Positions 15,984 to 25,798 of a DNA stretch of 64,000 nucleotides are shown piece after piece. Each line of letters begins with the position of its first letter. The first letter of the stretch is position 1. Below the pieces are notes generated by a model, which had not been told where the DNA came from, ran no database searches, and saw only the letters and a list, made by a program, of their open reading frames with translations. The translations under genes and the position numbers were made by a program. The stretch is from Hyphomicrobiales bacterium (lineage in GTDB: Bacteria > Pseudomonadota > Alphaproteobacteria > Rhizobiales > Devosiaceae): assembly GCA_004144345.1 (NCBI GenBank), contig SEEL01000006.1, positions 62,001-126,000 of the forward strand, given 5' to 3'.

Positions 15984-17774
15984 ATGTCGCAAACGCACCA
16001 CCAGCGTCTCACCGCACTTCGCTCGCACTTCGACAGTTGGGACGTCGATGCCGTGCTGGTGCCGCGCTACGACGAGCACCAAGGCGAGTACTGCGCGCCG
16101 CACGACGAGCGACTGGCGTTCCTCACCGGCTTTTCCGGCTCGGCCGGCCTCTGTCTCGTGCTGCGCGAGCGCGCGATCTTATTCGTCGATGGCCGCTACC
16201 AAGTGCAAGTGCGGCAGGAGACGGACGCCGGCAGCTTTGAGATCGCGCATCTGATCGACGATCCGGTGGAGCGCTGGCTGGAGCGGGAAGCGCCGGCCGG
16301 TGTGCGCCTCGGACTGAACGCCATGCTAATCCCAGCCAGCCTCCACGAGCGGATCGAGCGCAGCGTAAGCCGCCTCGGTGGCGGGGTGACTGCACTGGCC
16401 GGCGATCCTGTCGATGCAATCTGGCCGGAGCAGCCGGAGAAGCCAACTGGCCGCATCACACCAATGCCAGTTGAGCGTGCTGGCGAAAGTTCTGCGGACA
16501 AACGCGCGCGTGTCGCGAAGCGGCTGCGCGAGATGCGAGCCAACTTGCTGATCGAAGCGCAGCCGGACAACATCGCATGGCTGCTCAATGTGCGGGGATC
16601 GGACGTCGCCTTCACCACGGCACCGCAATCCTTCCTGCTGATCGATGATGGCGGCGCGGTCGAGTGGTTCGTCGACACGCGCAAGCTGCCGAATGATCGC
16701 AGCGACCTCGAGCTCGACGATGTGGCGCTGGCCGATCCGTCAACGCTGCTGGCTCGCATCGCAGAGCGCGCCCGCGGGCAGACGGTGGTGGTCGATCCTG
16801 ACCAAGCATCGGTGGCGCTGTCGCTCGCCGCGAAGGACGGTGGCGGCCGGGTCGACGCACGGATGTCACCGATCACCCTGATCAAGGCGCACAAGAACCC
16901 AATCGAACTGCAGGGCTTTCGCGACTGCCACATCGAGGATGGTGCGGCGTGGACAAACTTCAACGCGTGGCTGCTACACGAGGCACCGGCGCGCGCTGCG
17001 GCCGGGCACCCTGTCCGCGAGATGGAGGTCGAGGAGCAGATGCTGGCCTTTCGCGCCCGCTCGCCGTCATTCATCGGCGCCAGCTTCCATCCGATTTCGG
17101 CCGCCGCGTCCAACGCGGCGATGTGCCACTATTCCTCGAGCCCCGCTACCAATGCAGCGCTCACCGAGCACGCGCCGTTCCTCCTCGATTCGGGCGGGCA
17201 CTATCTGTCGGGCACCACAGACGCGACGCGGACCATTGCACTGGGCCCGCAGAGCGAGACAGTGTGCACGGCCTATACCGCCGTCCTCAAGGGCTTCCTC
17301 GCCATGCTGATGCTGCGCTTCCCGGCGGGCACCTATGGGCATCAGATCGACGCTTTTGCGCGCCAGGCGCTGTGGGATCTCGGGCTCGACTTCGACCACG
17401 GAACCGGCCACGGCGTGGGTCACGTCGGGGCCATCCACGAGGGCCCGCATCGCATCACGCGGAACCCTAATCCGTTCCGCATCGAGGCCGGCATCGTGCT
17501 CACAGTAGAACCCGGTTATTATCGCACAGACGCGTTCGGTATTCGCATCGAGAACCAGGTGGAAGCGGTCGACGATGGCGGTGGTTTCTTGCGGCTCGAG
17601 AGCCTGACGCAGATCCCCATCGCCACCGACATGATCGATGTCGCGGCCCTTACCCGAGCGGAAATCGCCTTCCTCGATCGCTACCACGCAGGGGTGAGAG
17701 AGCATCTGCTCGGTCGCGTTTTGCCGGAAGCGACGAGCTACCTGCTGGCGGCCACCGCGCCGCTTTCGACCTAA
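15984..17774 (+). CDS. M24-family aminopeptidase P (Xaa-Pro aminopeptidase)
   Basis: A 596-residue aminopeptidase P with two creatinase-type N-terminal domains, then the M24 pita-bread domain from about residue 310 and a short C-terminal extension. The metal ligands are present: Asp in LLDSGG and TTDATRT, His in HGTGHGVGHVGAIHEGP, Glu in TVEPGYY and RIENQVEAV. It has no signal peptide, so it is cytoplasmic. ATG at 15984 is preferred over an in-frame TTG at 15951 that lies inside the putative operator. It cleaves N-terminal residues preceding proline; with a peptide-type importer downstream it may process imported peptides. Confidence 0.92.
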   Translation: MSQTHHQRLTALRSHFDSWDVDAVLVPRYDEHQGEYCAPHDERLAFLTGFSGSAGLCLVLRERAILFVDGRYQVQVRQETDAGSFEIAHLIDDPVERWLEREAPAGVRLGLNAMLIPASLHERIERSVSRLGGGVTALAGDPVDAIWPEQPEKPTGRITPMPVERAGESSADKRARVAKRLREMRANLLIEAQPDNIAWLLNVRGSDVAFTTAPQSFLLIDDGGAVEWFVDTRKLPNDRSDLELDDVALADPSTLLARIAERARGQTVVVDPDQASVALSLAAKDGGGRVDARMSPITLIKAHKNPIELQGFRDCHIEDGAAWTNFNAWLLHEAPARAAAGHPVREMEVEEQMLAFRARSPSFIGASFHPISAAASNAAMCHYSSSPATNAALTEHAPFLLDSGGHYLSGTTDATRTIALGPQSETVCTAYTAVLKGFLAMLMLRFPAGTYGHQIDAFARQALWDLGLDFDHGTGHGVGHVGAIHEGPHRITRNPNPFRIEAGIVLTVEPGYYRTDAFGIRIENQVEAVDDGGGFLRLESLTQIPIATDMIDVAALTRAEIAFLDRYHAGVREHLLGRVLPEATSYLLAATAPLST

Positions 17775-17823
17775 CGCGACACCCGAGTCCAAAGTCGAAT
17801 GTGCTTGGCCATATACGCCCTCA

Positions 17824-17873
17824 AGACAACGTTGTCTGACTGCTGGACATTCTGTCGACAATGTGTCCACAAT
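17824..17873. promoter_or_regulatory. Operator/promoter region of the module B1 importer
   Basis: AGACAACGTTGTCT (17824-17837) is a perfect 14-bp palindrome. TGTCGACA (17853-17860), followed by ATGTGTCCACAAT, repeats the core seen at 15952. Both lie in the 211-bp gap between the peptidase and the binding-protein gene, 113-162 bp before the latter. This suggests separate control of the importer by the GntR regulator. Confidence 0.45.
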
Positions 17874-17985
17874 CCTCTCGCTGCCCCGGAAGCGCCCGTT
17901 ACCGTGACAGCCCGAAGTGATTGAAAACCGGTGCCGTCGTTCGGCGAACCGGGATCCGTACAAGCATGGTCAGGGGAGCATCATC

Positions 17986-19563
17986 ATGCAGATATCAGGA
18001 CATTACACTTTGCTACGCGGCGTCGCCTTCACGGCACTCGCGGCCGCCGGCATCGCGCTTAGCGCACCGGCTCTTGCCCAGGACAGCGAACTCAACTGGG
18101 GTATCCGCGACACACCGCGGGCCCTGTTCGCGCCCTACAACTACTCCGGCGACACGATGATCATGTCGCTCATCCAGGACCAGTTGCTCACCTATGACGC
18201 CGACGGCGCACTGGTGTCCGACGTGGCCACCTCGTGGGAAGCGCCCGATCCGCTGACCTATGTCTACACCATCCGCAACGATACGAAATTCTCGGATGGC
18301 TCGCCCGTTACCGTCGACGACGTCGTCTATTCGCTCAATCTCAACCTCGACGCGGCGGTGGGCTCGCAACTCGCTTCGCTGTACGGCACCGTTGAATCCA
18401 TCACCGGCGAGGGCGACAAGGTTACCGTCAAGCTCAAGCAGGCCAACTCTACGTGGAAGTTCATTCCAGCGAGCATCGGCGGCTATATCTGGAAGAAGGC
18501 GTCGGTCGAAGCTAACCTCGCCAACTACGGCAGCCCGCAGGTCCTGCCCATCGGTTCGGGTCCCTATATGGTGTCCGAATGGGTGGCGGATTCGCACGTC
18601 ACGCTGACGCGCAACCCGCATTATCATGGCGATGCGCCGCAGTTCGAGACGGTGACGTTCCGCGTCCTGCCCGACGACCAGACGCGCTTCCTTGCCATGC
18701 AGCAGGGCGATATCGACGGCACCTTCGTCGTTCCGACCACCGCGCTCGCGCAGTGGAAGGCCGTTGCCGACGTCGTCGACTTTCCGTCCTACATCTGGCG
18801 CGGTTTCACGCTCGACTTCGAGACACCGCCCCTGGACGACATCCATGTCCGCCGCGCGTTGAACTATGCCGTGGATAAGGAAGCGCTGGCGGCCGGCCTG
18901 TTTGCGGGCCTTGCCGTCCCCTCCTCGACGGTCAACGATCCGGGCATCTTCAGCGGCGCCCTGCCGCAGGATGAAGTCGACGCCGCCTACGCCAAGGTCG
19001 TGTCGTTCCCTTATGACGTTGCTAAGGCGAAGGAAGAAATGGCGCAGTCGGCCTATCCCGACGGCTTTGCCATCACCCTCAACGTGCCTGAGGACTCGGC
19101 CACCATCGGCCAGCTTTCGCAGGTCGTGAAGGCCAACTGGGCGGAGATCGGTGTCGATATGACGCTGAACCTGATGCCGGGCGGCCCGCGCTTCCAGATC
19201 ATCCTCGACCACGAGCCCGGGCTCGGCGTGCAGGTGATCGGCAACCGTCCGGACGCGCCCGATCCGGCACAGATGGCCGAGCAGTACTTCTCGATCGCCC
19301 AGGCGGCAAAGAACGGCAACAACTCGTCGAACCTCAAGGACCCGGCGATCGACGCCGTGATCGCCAAGGCGCTCGAGGCGACCGATCCAGCCGAGACGGC
19401 GCGTCACGTGCTCGAAGCGCAGATCATGGCCTCCGAACAGGTGCCGTTCGTCTCGCTGATCTGGCAGCGCTCGGTCGTCGCCCTGAAGCAGGGTTGGACC
19501 ATGGACGGGCTTCGTCCGTCCTATGACATGTCGGTCTGGGTCGACCGGCTGAACGTCAAATAA
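17986..19563 (+). CDS. ABC transporter substrate-binding protein, family 5 (SBP_bac_5)
   Basis: A 525-residue family 5 binding protein with a Sec signal peptide (hydrophobic core near residues 10-28, cleavage after APALA before QDSE). The ATG at 17986 follows GGGGAG. The family 5 landmark RDTPRALFAPYNYSGD lies close to the mature N-terminus, and the chain ends SVWVDRLNVK. It feeds the DppB/DppC/fused-ATPase importer immediately downstream. The GH95 enzyme at the end of the operon raises the possibility that the ligand is a fucose- or galactose-containing oligosaccharide rather than a peptide. Confidence 0.92.
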   Translation: MQISGHYTLLRGVAFTALAAAGIALSAPALAQDSELNWGIRDTPRALFAPYNYSGDTMIMSLIQDQLLTYDADGALVSDVATSWEAPDPLTYVYTIRNDTKFSDGSPVTVDDVVYSLNLNLDAAVGSQLASLYGTVESITGEGDKVTVKLKQANSTWKFIPASIGGYIWKKASVEANLANYGSPQVLPIGSGPYMVSEWVADSHVTLTRNPHYHGDAPQFETVTFRVLPDDQTRFLAMQQGDIDGTFVVPTTALAQWKAVADVVDFPSYIWRGFTLDFETPPLDDIHVRRALNYAVDKEALAAGLFAGLAVPSSTVNDPGIFSGALPQDEVDAAYAKVVSFPYDVAKAKEEMAQSAYPDGFAITLNVPEDSATIGQLSQVVKANWAEIGVDMTLNLMPGGPRFQIILDHEPGLGVQVIGNRPDAPDPAQMAEQYFSIAQAAKNGNNSSNLKDPAIDAVIAKALEATDPAETARHVLEAQIMASEQVPFVSLIWQRSVVALKQGWTMDGLRPSYDMSVWVDRLNVK

Positions 19564-19575
19564 GGCATAAATAAC

Positions 19576-19589
19576 GCCGCCGGCGCGGC
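19576..19589 (+). promoter_or_regulatory. Short stem-loop between binding-protein and permease genes
   Basis: GCCGC-CGGC-GCGGC forms a 5-bp stem directly after the binding-protein stop. Weak alone, but it sits where the cluster 1 and B2 binding-protein genes also have hairpins. Confidence 0.35.
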
Positions 19590-19619
19590 ACTGGGTATCG
19601 GGCTAACTTACGGACTATT

Positions 19620-20594
19620 GTGGACATGGACACACGTGGGATTGCCTCTTATCTGCTGCGCCGGCTGCTGCTGCTGATTCCGCTCGCCGTCGGCGTTTCT
19701 ATCGTCGTCTTTCTTCTTGCCTCGATGATCCCCGGCGGCCCGATCGCGGCGCTACTGGCCGGCAAGTCGACCGACACCGCCACCATCGAGGCGATGCGGC
19801 AGCGCTACAATCTCGACCTTCCGCTCTATGAGCAGTACCTGCTGTGGATGCGCGGCGTCCTGCAGGGCAACCTCGGTACCTCGATTTTTACCGGACAGCC
19901 CGTCAGCGCCGCCATTCTCGAGCGCATCTGGCTAACCCTCGCGCTCAATCTTAGCGGCGTTCTAATGTGCCTCCTGATCGGCGGGATGCTCGGCATCGCT
20001 GCGGCGGTCAACCGCGGTTCCTTCTTCGATCGGGCTATCGTTTCCGTGTCGCTCTTCCTGTCGAGCGCGCCGTCCTTCGTACTGGCCATCGCTGGGCTCT
20101 ATCTGCTGGCATATAAGCTTGGCTGGTTCCCCCTCTTCGGCATCGGCAAGGGCGGCTTCCTCGAAACGCTGCGCCACCTCGCTCTGCCGGCGTTGGTCGT
20201 CTCCATCAGCCCGCTGGGCTTCGTCACCAAGATGGTGCGTGCCTCGATGATCGACCAGCTCGACCAGGACTATGTCACCTTCGCGCGGGCCCGCGGTGTG
20301 CCCTACTCGCGCGTGCTGTTCGTGCATGCTCTGCGCAATGCGCTGATCCCCATTCTCACCGCCGCCGGCCTGTTGTTCGTCGGACTGCTGACCGGCACCG
20401 TGTTCGTCGAGACGGTGTTCGGCCTGCCCGGCATGGGACGCCTGCTGATCACCGCCGTGCAATTCAACGACTTCCCGGTGATGCAGGGCGTGGTGCTGTT
20501 CGTTGCGGCGTGGATCGTGCTGCTCAACCTAATCATCGACGCGCTCTATACGATCGTCGACCCGCGCGTCGCGTTTGCGAGGGCCGCGCAATGA
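19620..20594 (+). CDS. Peptide-type ABC transporter permease (DppB-like)
   Basis: A 324-residue DppB/OppB-type permease with N-terminal YLLRRLLLLIPLAVGVSIVVF, LGTSIFTGQPVSAAI in the conserved periplasmic region, about six membrane spans, and an EAA loop near TFARARGVPYSR. The start is GTG at 19620 (GGA 5 nt upstream) or ATG at 19626. Its stop overlaps the next ATG as ATGA. Confidence 0.92.
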   Translation: MDMDTRGIASYLLRRLLLLIPLAVGVSIVVFLLASMIPGGPIAALLAGKSTDTATIEAMRQRYNLDLPLYEQYLLWMRGVLQGNLGTSIFTGQPVSAAILERIWLTLALNLSGVLMCLLIGGMLGIAAAVNRGSFFDRAIVSVSLFLSSAPSFVLAIAGLYLLAYKLGWFPLFGIGKGGFLETLRHLALPALVVSISPLGFVTKMVRASMIDQLDQDYVTFARARGVPYSRVLFVHALRNALIPILTAAGLLFVGLLTGTVFVETVFGLPGMGRLLITAVQFNDFPVMQGVVLFVAAWIVLLNLIIDALYTIVDPRVAFARAAQ

Positions 20595-21439
20595 CCGCCA
20601 TATCCGCACCCGCACCGCGCCGCCGCCTCCTCGACTGGCGCGCTATCCCGCTTGGTGTCGCGCTGCCGTTGCTCTACGTCCTGCTCGTGCTGGTGCTGAC
20701 AGTGTTCGGCAACTTCATGATGCCCTACTCGCCGGCCGCGCAAGATCTCTACCGCATCTCCGCCCCGCCCTCCGCCGAGCACTGGTTCGGCACCGACGAT
20801 CTGGGGCGCGATGTGCTGTCCCGGCTGATCGCCGGCGCCCGCACCGCCATCGTCGGGCCGCTGGTCGTTGCCCTTACTGGCTTCATCGGCTCGAGCCTCA
20901 TCGGAATCTATGCCGGCTACAGCGGCGGCACCGCCGACAACGCCATCATGCGGGTGGTCGATTTCGTTATCGCCATGCCGAGTCTGCTCATCGCCATCGT
21001 TCTGGTCTCGGTGCTCGGGGGCGGTTACTGGCTGGCCATCGCCGTACTCAGCCTGCTGAACCTGCCCGGCGACATCCGCATCGTTCGCGGCGCCGCGCTC
21101 AAGGAGCGCAACCTCGCCTACATCGAAGCCGCTCGCGCCATCGGTGTGCCGAAGTGGCGCATCATGTACTACCACATCCTGCCCAACATCATGGCACTGC
21201 AGGCATCCAACTTCGCCATCAACGTCGCCGGCTCACTGGTTGCGCTTGCCGGTCTCGCCTTCCTCGGCCTCGGCTCCGAGCTGGGCACGCCGGAATGGGG
21301 TTCGATGCTGGCCGACGGCCAGGCCCTGCTGTTCTCTAATCCTGCCGCGGCGCTCGCGCCCGCCGGCGCTATCATCCTGCTCGCGCTATCGGTCAATCTG
21401 GTCGGCGACTGGGCCTATGACAGGTACACCGGCCGATGA
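20591..21439 (+). CDS. Peptide-type ABC transporter permease (DppC-like)
   Basis: A 282-residue permease with the DppC hallmark HWFGTDDLGRDVLSRLIAGAR, about six membrane spans and an EAA loop at EAARAIGVPKWRIMYYH. The start is fixed by the 4-bp overlap with the DppB-like gene; it overlaps the ATPase gene by 4 bp at the other end. Confidence 0.93.
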   Translation: MTAISAPAPRRRLLDWRAIPLGVALPLLYVLLVLVLTVFGNFMMPYSPAAQDLYRISAPPSAEHWFGTDDLGRDVLSRLIAGARTAIVGPLVVALTGFIGSSLIGIYAGYSGGTADNAIMRVVDFVIAMPSLLIAIVLVSVLGGGYWLAIAVLSLLNLPGDIRIVRGAALKERNLAYIEAARAIGVPKWRIMYYHILPNIMALQASNFAINVAGSLVALAGLAFLGLGSELGTPEWGSMLADGQALLFSNPAAALAPAGAIILLALSVNLVGDWAYDRYTGR

Positions 21440-23289
21440 GCGGAGCGCCTTCCAAGTTGCTGTCGATCCGTGGACTTGTCGTCACCCATGCGGACCATGC
21501 CGGGCCGCGCACCATCCTGTCGGGTATCGACCTCGACGTGCATGAGGGCGAGACCGTCGGCATCGTGGGTGAATCCGGTTCTGGCAAATCGATGACCGCC
21601 AAGGCTGTCATGGGCCTCCTGCCGCCACGTGTCACCGCCAGCGGCAGCATCCGCTTTCGCGACCGGGAACTGGTCGGCGCGGGCGAAGCCGCCATGGCCG
21701 GGCTGCGCGGTCCCTCGGTCTCGCTGCTGATGCAGGACCCGTTCACCATGCTCGATCCGCTGATGGTGTGCGGCGAGCAGATCGTCGAAGGCCTGAAGCT
21801 GGCGACGCCGCATGCCAGTCGCGGCGAGCTGCGCGCCGAGGCGGTGCGGCGGCTGGCCGAAGTCGGCATTCGCGACCCCGATATCGCGGCCCGCTATCCG
21901 TTCCAATTGTCGGGCGGCATGCGCCAGCGCGTGGCACTCGCTGCGGCGCTGGCGGCAAATCCGGACCTGCTGATCGCCGATGAGCCCTCGACGGCGCTCG
22001 ACGTCACCACGCAGGCCGAAATTCTCAACTTGCTGCGCTCGCTGCAGCAGTCGCGCGGCATGGCCCTGTTGCTGATCACACACGATCTGCGCGTCGCCTT
22101 CTCGACCTGCGACCGTGTGCATGTGTTCTATGCCGGCCGCGTACTGGAAGCCTCGCCCGCCGCCGCGCTCAAGGCCGAACCTCTCCACCCCTATGGCCTC
22201 GGCCTGATGCTGTCCGAGCCAGTGCTCGACCATCGGGTCCAGACGCTGTCAGCGATCCCCGGCTCCGTGCCGACGCCCGACTCCGTGGCCAATCGGTGTG
22301 CCTTCGCGCCGCGCTGTGAGTGGCGCAGCGACATTTGCGACGCCGCACGGCCCGCGCTGCGCGAGGCGGAGGCTGGGCACGCCACAGCCTGCGTGCGCAT
22401 AGCCGACATCCGCGACGCGATGCACGATCGCCGCGAAAGCCGCCGAAGCGTCGCGGCCACGGCGATCGCTGAAGCGACAACCGAGCGGCAACTGCTGCTG
22501 CGCGTCGACGGTGCCAACAAGCAGTTCGAGGGCCGCCGGGGCGGTGCCCCCGTGATCGCGCTCAACGACGTGTCGATTGCCATCGCGCAAGGCGAGTCCG
22601 TTGGCCTCGTGGGCGAGTCCGGTTCGGGCAAGACCACGCTGGGCCGCTGCATCGTCGGCCTCGAAACGCTCACCAGCGGCCGCATCGACATCGCCGGCCT
22701 TGATGCTTCCGACTACGGCCGCGCCGACCAGGCCACGCGCCGCCAGCTCCGGCGAACCGCGCAGATCGTGTTCCAGGACCCCTACTCCTCGCTCAATCCG
22801 CGCCACACCATCGGCGGCGCGCTGGGCGAGGCGCTGGCAGTGAACGGCTTCGACCGCTCGCGCATCGCTGGTCGCGTCGCCGAATTGCTCGATCTCGTCG
22901 GCCTGCCCAAGGCGTATACCAGCCGCTACCCGCGCGCGCTGTCCGGCGGCGAGCGCCAGCGTGTCGCCATCGCCCGCGCCCTTGCGGTCGGCCCGCGCCT
23001 CCTCGTCTGCGACGAGCCGGTCTCGGCGCTGGACGTATCGGTGCAGGCGCAGATTCTGACCCTGCTGCGCGAACTGCGCACCGAGCTCGGGCTCTCCTAT
23101 CTATTCATCACGCACGACCTCGCCGTGGTCCGCCAGATCGTCGACCGCGTCTACGTGCTCTACCGCGCCAATCTCGTTGAATCTGGACCCGTCGATCAGG
23201 TCCTCGACGCGCCAAGTCACGACTACACCCGCCGGCTGATCGGCTCGATTCCGGGCAGCACGCGCGACCATCATGGGGAAATGCAATGA
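21436..23289 (+). CDS. Fused dipeptide-type ABC ATPase (DppD-DppF in one chain)
   Basis: A 617-residue protein with two complete ABC ATPase domains. The first has Walker A GESGSGKS at residues 45-52, signature [15 protein letters not shown] and [12 protein letters not shown], then an oligopeptide-type cysteine cluster ([14 protein letters not shown]). The second has Walker A GESGSGKT near residue 395, signature [15 protein letters not shown] and [12 protein letters not shown]. It replaces the separate D and F subunits used by the importer at 7-10 kb, so the two transporters belong to different subgroups. Overlaps of 4 bp couple it to the permease and to the GH95 gene. Confidence 0.94.
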   Translation: MSGAPSKLLSIRGLVVTHADHAGPRTILSGIDLDVHEGETVGIVGESGSGKSMTAKAVMGLLPPRVTASGSIRFRDRELVGAGEAAMAGLRGPSVSLLMQDPFTMLDPLMVCGEQIVEGLKLATPHASRGELRAEAVRRLAEVGIRDPDIAARYPFQLSGGMRQRVALAAALAANPDLLIADEPSTALDVTTQAEILNLLRSLQQSRGMALLLITHDLRVAFSTCDRVHVFYAGRVLEASPAAALKAEPLHPYGLGLMLSEPVLDHRVQTLSAIPGSVPTPDSVANRCAFAPRCEWRSDICDAARPALREAEAGHATACVRIADIRDAMHDRRESRRSVAATAIAEATTERQLLLRVDGANKQFEGRRGGAPVIALNDVSIAIAQGESVGLVGESGSGKTTLGRCIVGLETLTSGRIDIAGLDASDYGRADQATRRQLRRTAQIVFQDPYSSLNPRHTIGGALGEALAVNGFDRSRIAGRVAELLDLVGLPKAYTSRYPRALSGGERQRVAIARALAVGPRLLVCDEPVSALDVSVQAQILTLLRELRTELGLSYLFITHDLAVVRQIVDRVYVLYRANLVESGPVDQVLDAPSHDYTRRLIGSIPGSTRDHHGEMQ

Positions 23290-25613
23290 GCGATCTAGAG
23301 CTTTGGTACGATAAGCCCGCCACCAAATGGCTGGCGGCTTTGCCTGTCGGCAATGGCCGGCTGGGCGGCATGGTATTCGGCCGCGTGCGCAAGGAATGGA
23401 TCCAGCTCAACGAGGATTCGCTGTGGACGGGCCGGGCGCGCAGCCGCATCAATCCGCTGGCGCGCGAGAACCTCGATGGCGTTCGCCGCATGATCATGGA
23501 TGGCGATGTGCGCGAGGCGCAGTTCGTCACCGAGAACACCATGTTCGGCATGCCGTGCGATCTCACCACCTACGAGACGCTGAGCAATCTCGTGCTGCTG
23601 TTCAGCGGCCAGTATGACGAGGAGGCCGTGGACTATCGCCGTGAGCTCGACCTCGAGACCGGCATCGCCACCGTCAGCTACAAGATCGGCGACGTCGCCT
23701 ATCGCCGCGAGATCCTGTCCAGCGAGCCTGCTGGCGCCATCGTCATCCGCCTCACTGCCGACAAGCCGGGCGCCCTCACCTTCAGCACCGCCTTCTGGCG
23801 CCGCTACCAGAACAATTACACCTTCCGCGCCACCTCCGACGACACGGTCACCCTCAGCGGGCGCTGCGGCGTGCATGGCGTCAAATACGAAGCGCTGGTG
23901 AAGTCGATCGCCGAAGGCGGCACGACGAAGGCCAGCGGCGACCATGTGGTGGTCACCGGCGCTGATGCCGCCACCATCATCGTCACTTGCGCCACCGATT
24001 TCCGTCACGCCGACTACGCCGCCGAGGCACTGCGGGTCGCCAACGCCGCGGCGGCGCAGTCCTATGAGGAACTGCGCGCCGCGCACATCGCCGACCACCA
24101 GCGCCTGTTCAACCGCATGCGCCTCGACATCAAGGCCCCGGCCGATCAGGCGCATTTGCCGTCGCTGCCGACCGACGAGCGTCTGGCGCGCGTCAAGGCG
24201 GGTGCCGACGACGAGCAATTGGTGGCGCTGACGTTCGCCTATGGCCGCTACATGCTGCAGGGCGCGAGCCGGCCCGGCACGCTGCCGACTAACCTCCAGG
24301 GCATCTGGAACGATACGATCGCGCCGGCGTGGGATTCGAAGTACACCATCAACATCAACGAGCAGATGCACTACTGGTCGGCCGAGACCACCAATCTCGC
24401 CGAAACGCACCTGCCGCTGTTCGATCTGATCGAGCGCATGCTCGAGAGTGGCCGCGAAGTGGCGCGCGAGCACTATGGCTGCCGGGGCTGGGTGGCGCAC
24501 CACAACACCGATATCTGGGCCGATTGTGGCCCACTCGACAATGCTTTCTGCGGGCTCTGGCCGCTGGGCGGCGCGTGGCTGACGCTGCATCTGTGGGAGC
24601 ACTACACGTTCGCGCCCGACATCGCGTTTCTGCGCGACAAGGCTTACCCGATCATGAAGGAGGCGGCCGAGTTCCTGGTCGACTTCGCCATCGAAGGCCC
24701 CGACGGCAAGCTCCTGATCGGCCCCTCGATCTCGCCGGAGAACGCCTGGAAGGGCAAGTCGGGCGAGCGTCTGGCGCTGTGCATGAGCTCGACCATGGAC
24801 GTGCAGATCACTCGTGCCCTGTTTGACCATTGCATCGAAGCAGCGGAACTGCTCGGCATCGACAGCGACTTCGCGGCGACGCTCGACACGCTGCGCAAGA
24901 AACTTCCGCCGACCCGTGTCGACCACAGCGGCCGCATTGCCGAATGGCTCGACGATGTCGAGGAGTACGAGCCCGGCCATCGCCATAACTCGCATCTGTT
25001 CGCGCTCTATCCGGACGACCAGATCACGCCGCAGTCGACGCCCGATCTCGCCGCGGCGGCGCGCAAATCGCTGGAGTTCCGTATCGCCAGCGGCGGTGCC
25101 GGCTTCTGCTGGAGCTGTGCTTGGATCGTCGGCCTGTGGGCACGCCTCGGCGATGGCGACAAGGCGCGCTGGCACGCCTACGACTTCCTGCGCCGCAGCA
25201 CCGAGGACAATCTGTTCAGCATGCACCCGCCGCAGGGAAGCAATCTGATCTATGTGTTCCAGGCCGACGGCAATCTCGGCCTCACTGCCGCGCTGGCCGA
25301 GGCCGTGCTGCAATCGCATGGCGGTCAGATCCACCTGCTTCCGGCCCTTCCCGAAGCCTGGGACACTGGCTCGTTCAGCGGCATGCGCGCCCGCGGCGGC
25401 TTCGAGCTGTCGCTCGCGTGGACAAAGGGCCGCCTCTCCGAGGCCGCCCTCCGCTCCGAGTACGGCCGCCGCTGCACTCTCCTAAGCGCCACGCCGTTCA
25501 CCGTCACCGACGCGTCAGGCCAGCGCCTTGCGGCGAGCACGTCAACATCTGCCGGCTACTCAACGAGCTTCGACACCACGACTGGCGCTACCTATCAGAT
25601 CGTGCCGGCATAG
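23286..25613 (+). CDS. Glycoside hydrolase family 95, alpha-L-fucosidase/alpha-L-galactosidase-like
   Basis: A 775-residue GH95 enzyme. The N-terminal GH65N-like domain starts LWYDKPATKWLAALPVGNGRLGG. The (alpha/alpha)6 catalytic domain has TININEQMHYWSAE (about 352-365, the NxN pair), the SPEN acid (about 482), GHRHNSHLFALYP (about 564) and the FQADGNLG aspartate (about 658). There is no signal peptide, so it is cytoplasmic and must act on imported oligosaccharide. The first codon overlaps the fused ATPase stop, placing it in the importer operon. Fucosidase and L-galactosidase activity cannot be separated by eye. Confidence 0.9.
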   Translation: MSDLELWYDKPATKWLAALPVGNGRLGGMVFGRVRKEWIQLNEDSLWTGRARSRINPLARENLDGVRRMIMDGDVREAQFVTENTMFGMPCDLTTYETLSNLVLLFSGQYDEEAVDYRRELDLETGIATVSYKIGDVAYRREILSSEPAGAIVIRLTADKPGALTFSTAFWRRYQNNYTFRATSDDTVTLSGRCGVHGVKYEALVKSIAEGGTTKASGDHVVVTGADAATIIVTCATDFRHADYAAEALRVANAAAAQSYEELRAAHIADHQRLFNRMRLDIKAPADQAHLPSLPTDERLARVKAGADDEQLVALTFAYGRYMLQGASRPGTLPTNLQGIWNDTIAPAWDSKYTININEQMHYWSAETTNLAETHLPLFDLIERMLESGREVAREHYGCRGWVAHHNTDIWADCGPLDNAFCGLWPLGGAWLTLHLWEHYTFAPDIAFLRDKAYPIMKEAAEFLVDFAIEGPDGKLLIGPSISPENAWKGKSGERLALCMSSTMDVQITRALFDHCIEAAELLGIDSDFAATLDTLRKKLPPTRVDHSGRIAEWLDDVEEYEPGHRHNSHLFALYPDDQITPQSTPDLAAAARKSLEFRIASGGAGFCWSCAWIVGLWARLGDGDKARWHAYDFLRRSTEDNLFSMHPPQGSNLIYVFQADGNLGLTAALAEAVLQSHGGQIHLLPALPEAWDTGSFSGMRARGGFELSLAWTKGRLSEAALRSEYGRRCTLLSATPFTVTDASGQRLAASTSTSAGYSTSFDTTTGATYQIVPA

Positions 25614-25693
25614 CCGGGCCCGCGCCACCTGCAAAGCGGGCTGTCTGCTCTGGGCCAAGCCGCCACACAGCTGCAGACTAGAGCGAGCATCAT

Positions 25694-25722
25694 CCCCGGC
25701 GTCTCACGGCGCCGGGGTTTTT
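25694..25722 (+). terminator. Rho-independent terminator of module B1 (copy of the tRNA-Pro terminator)
   Basis: Stem CCCCGGCG/CGCCGGGG with loop TCTCACGG and five T, identical in stem and loop to 14841-14864 and likewise followed by CAT. It lies 80 bp after the GH95 stop and serves plus-strand transcripts. The remainder of the 185-bp gap to the next gene shows nothing else. Confidence 0.85.
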
Positions 25723-25798
25723 CATGAACAGGATTGGCGTAGGCAGGTCCTGCCCAGCGTCAGCAGCCGCCACCGGCGGACGGCGCGCCACAGACACC

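Noticed and set aside
15984-17774. Reading the M24 peptidase as an ectoine hydrolase (DoeA/EutD)
   Set aside because: At 596 residues with two N-terminal creatinase domains and a C-terminal extension it matches aminopeptidase P; DoeA is about 400 residues. It also belongs to module B1, not to the DoeB-like operon.
23295-25334. Long open frame on the minus strand opposite the GH95 gene (679 codons)
   Set aside because: Pure antisense shadow of a high-GC gene; arginine/glutamine/histidine-rich composition, no domain motif, and the plus strand holds a full GH95 enzyme.
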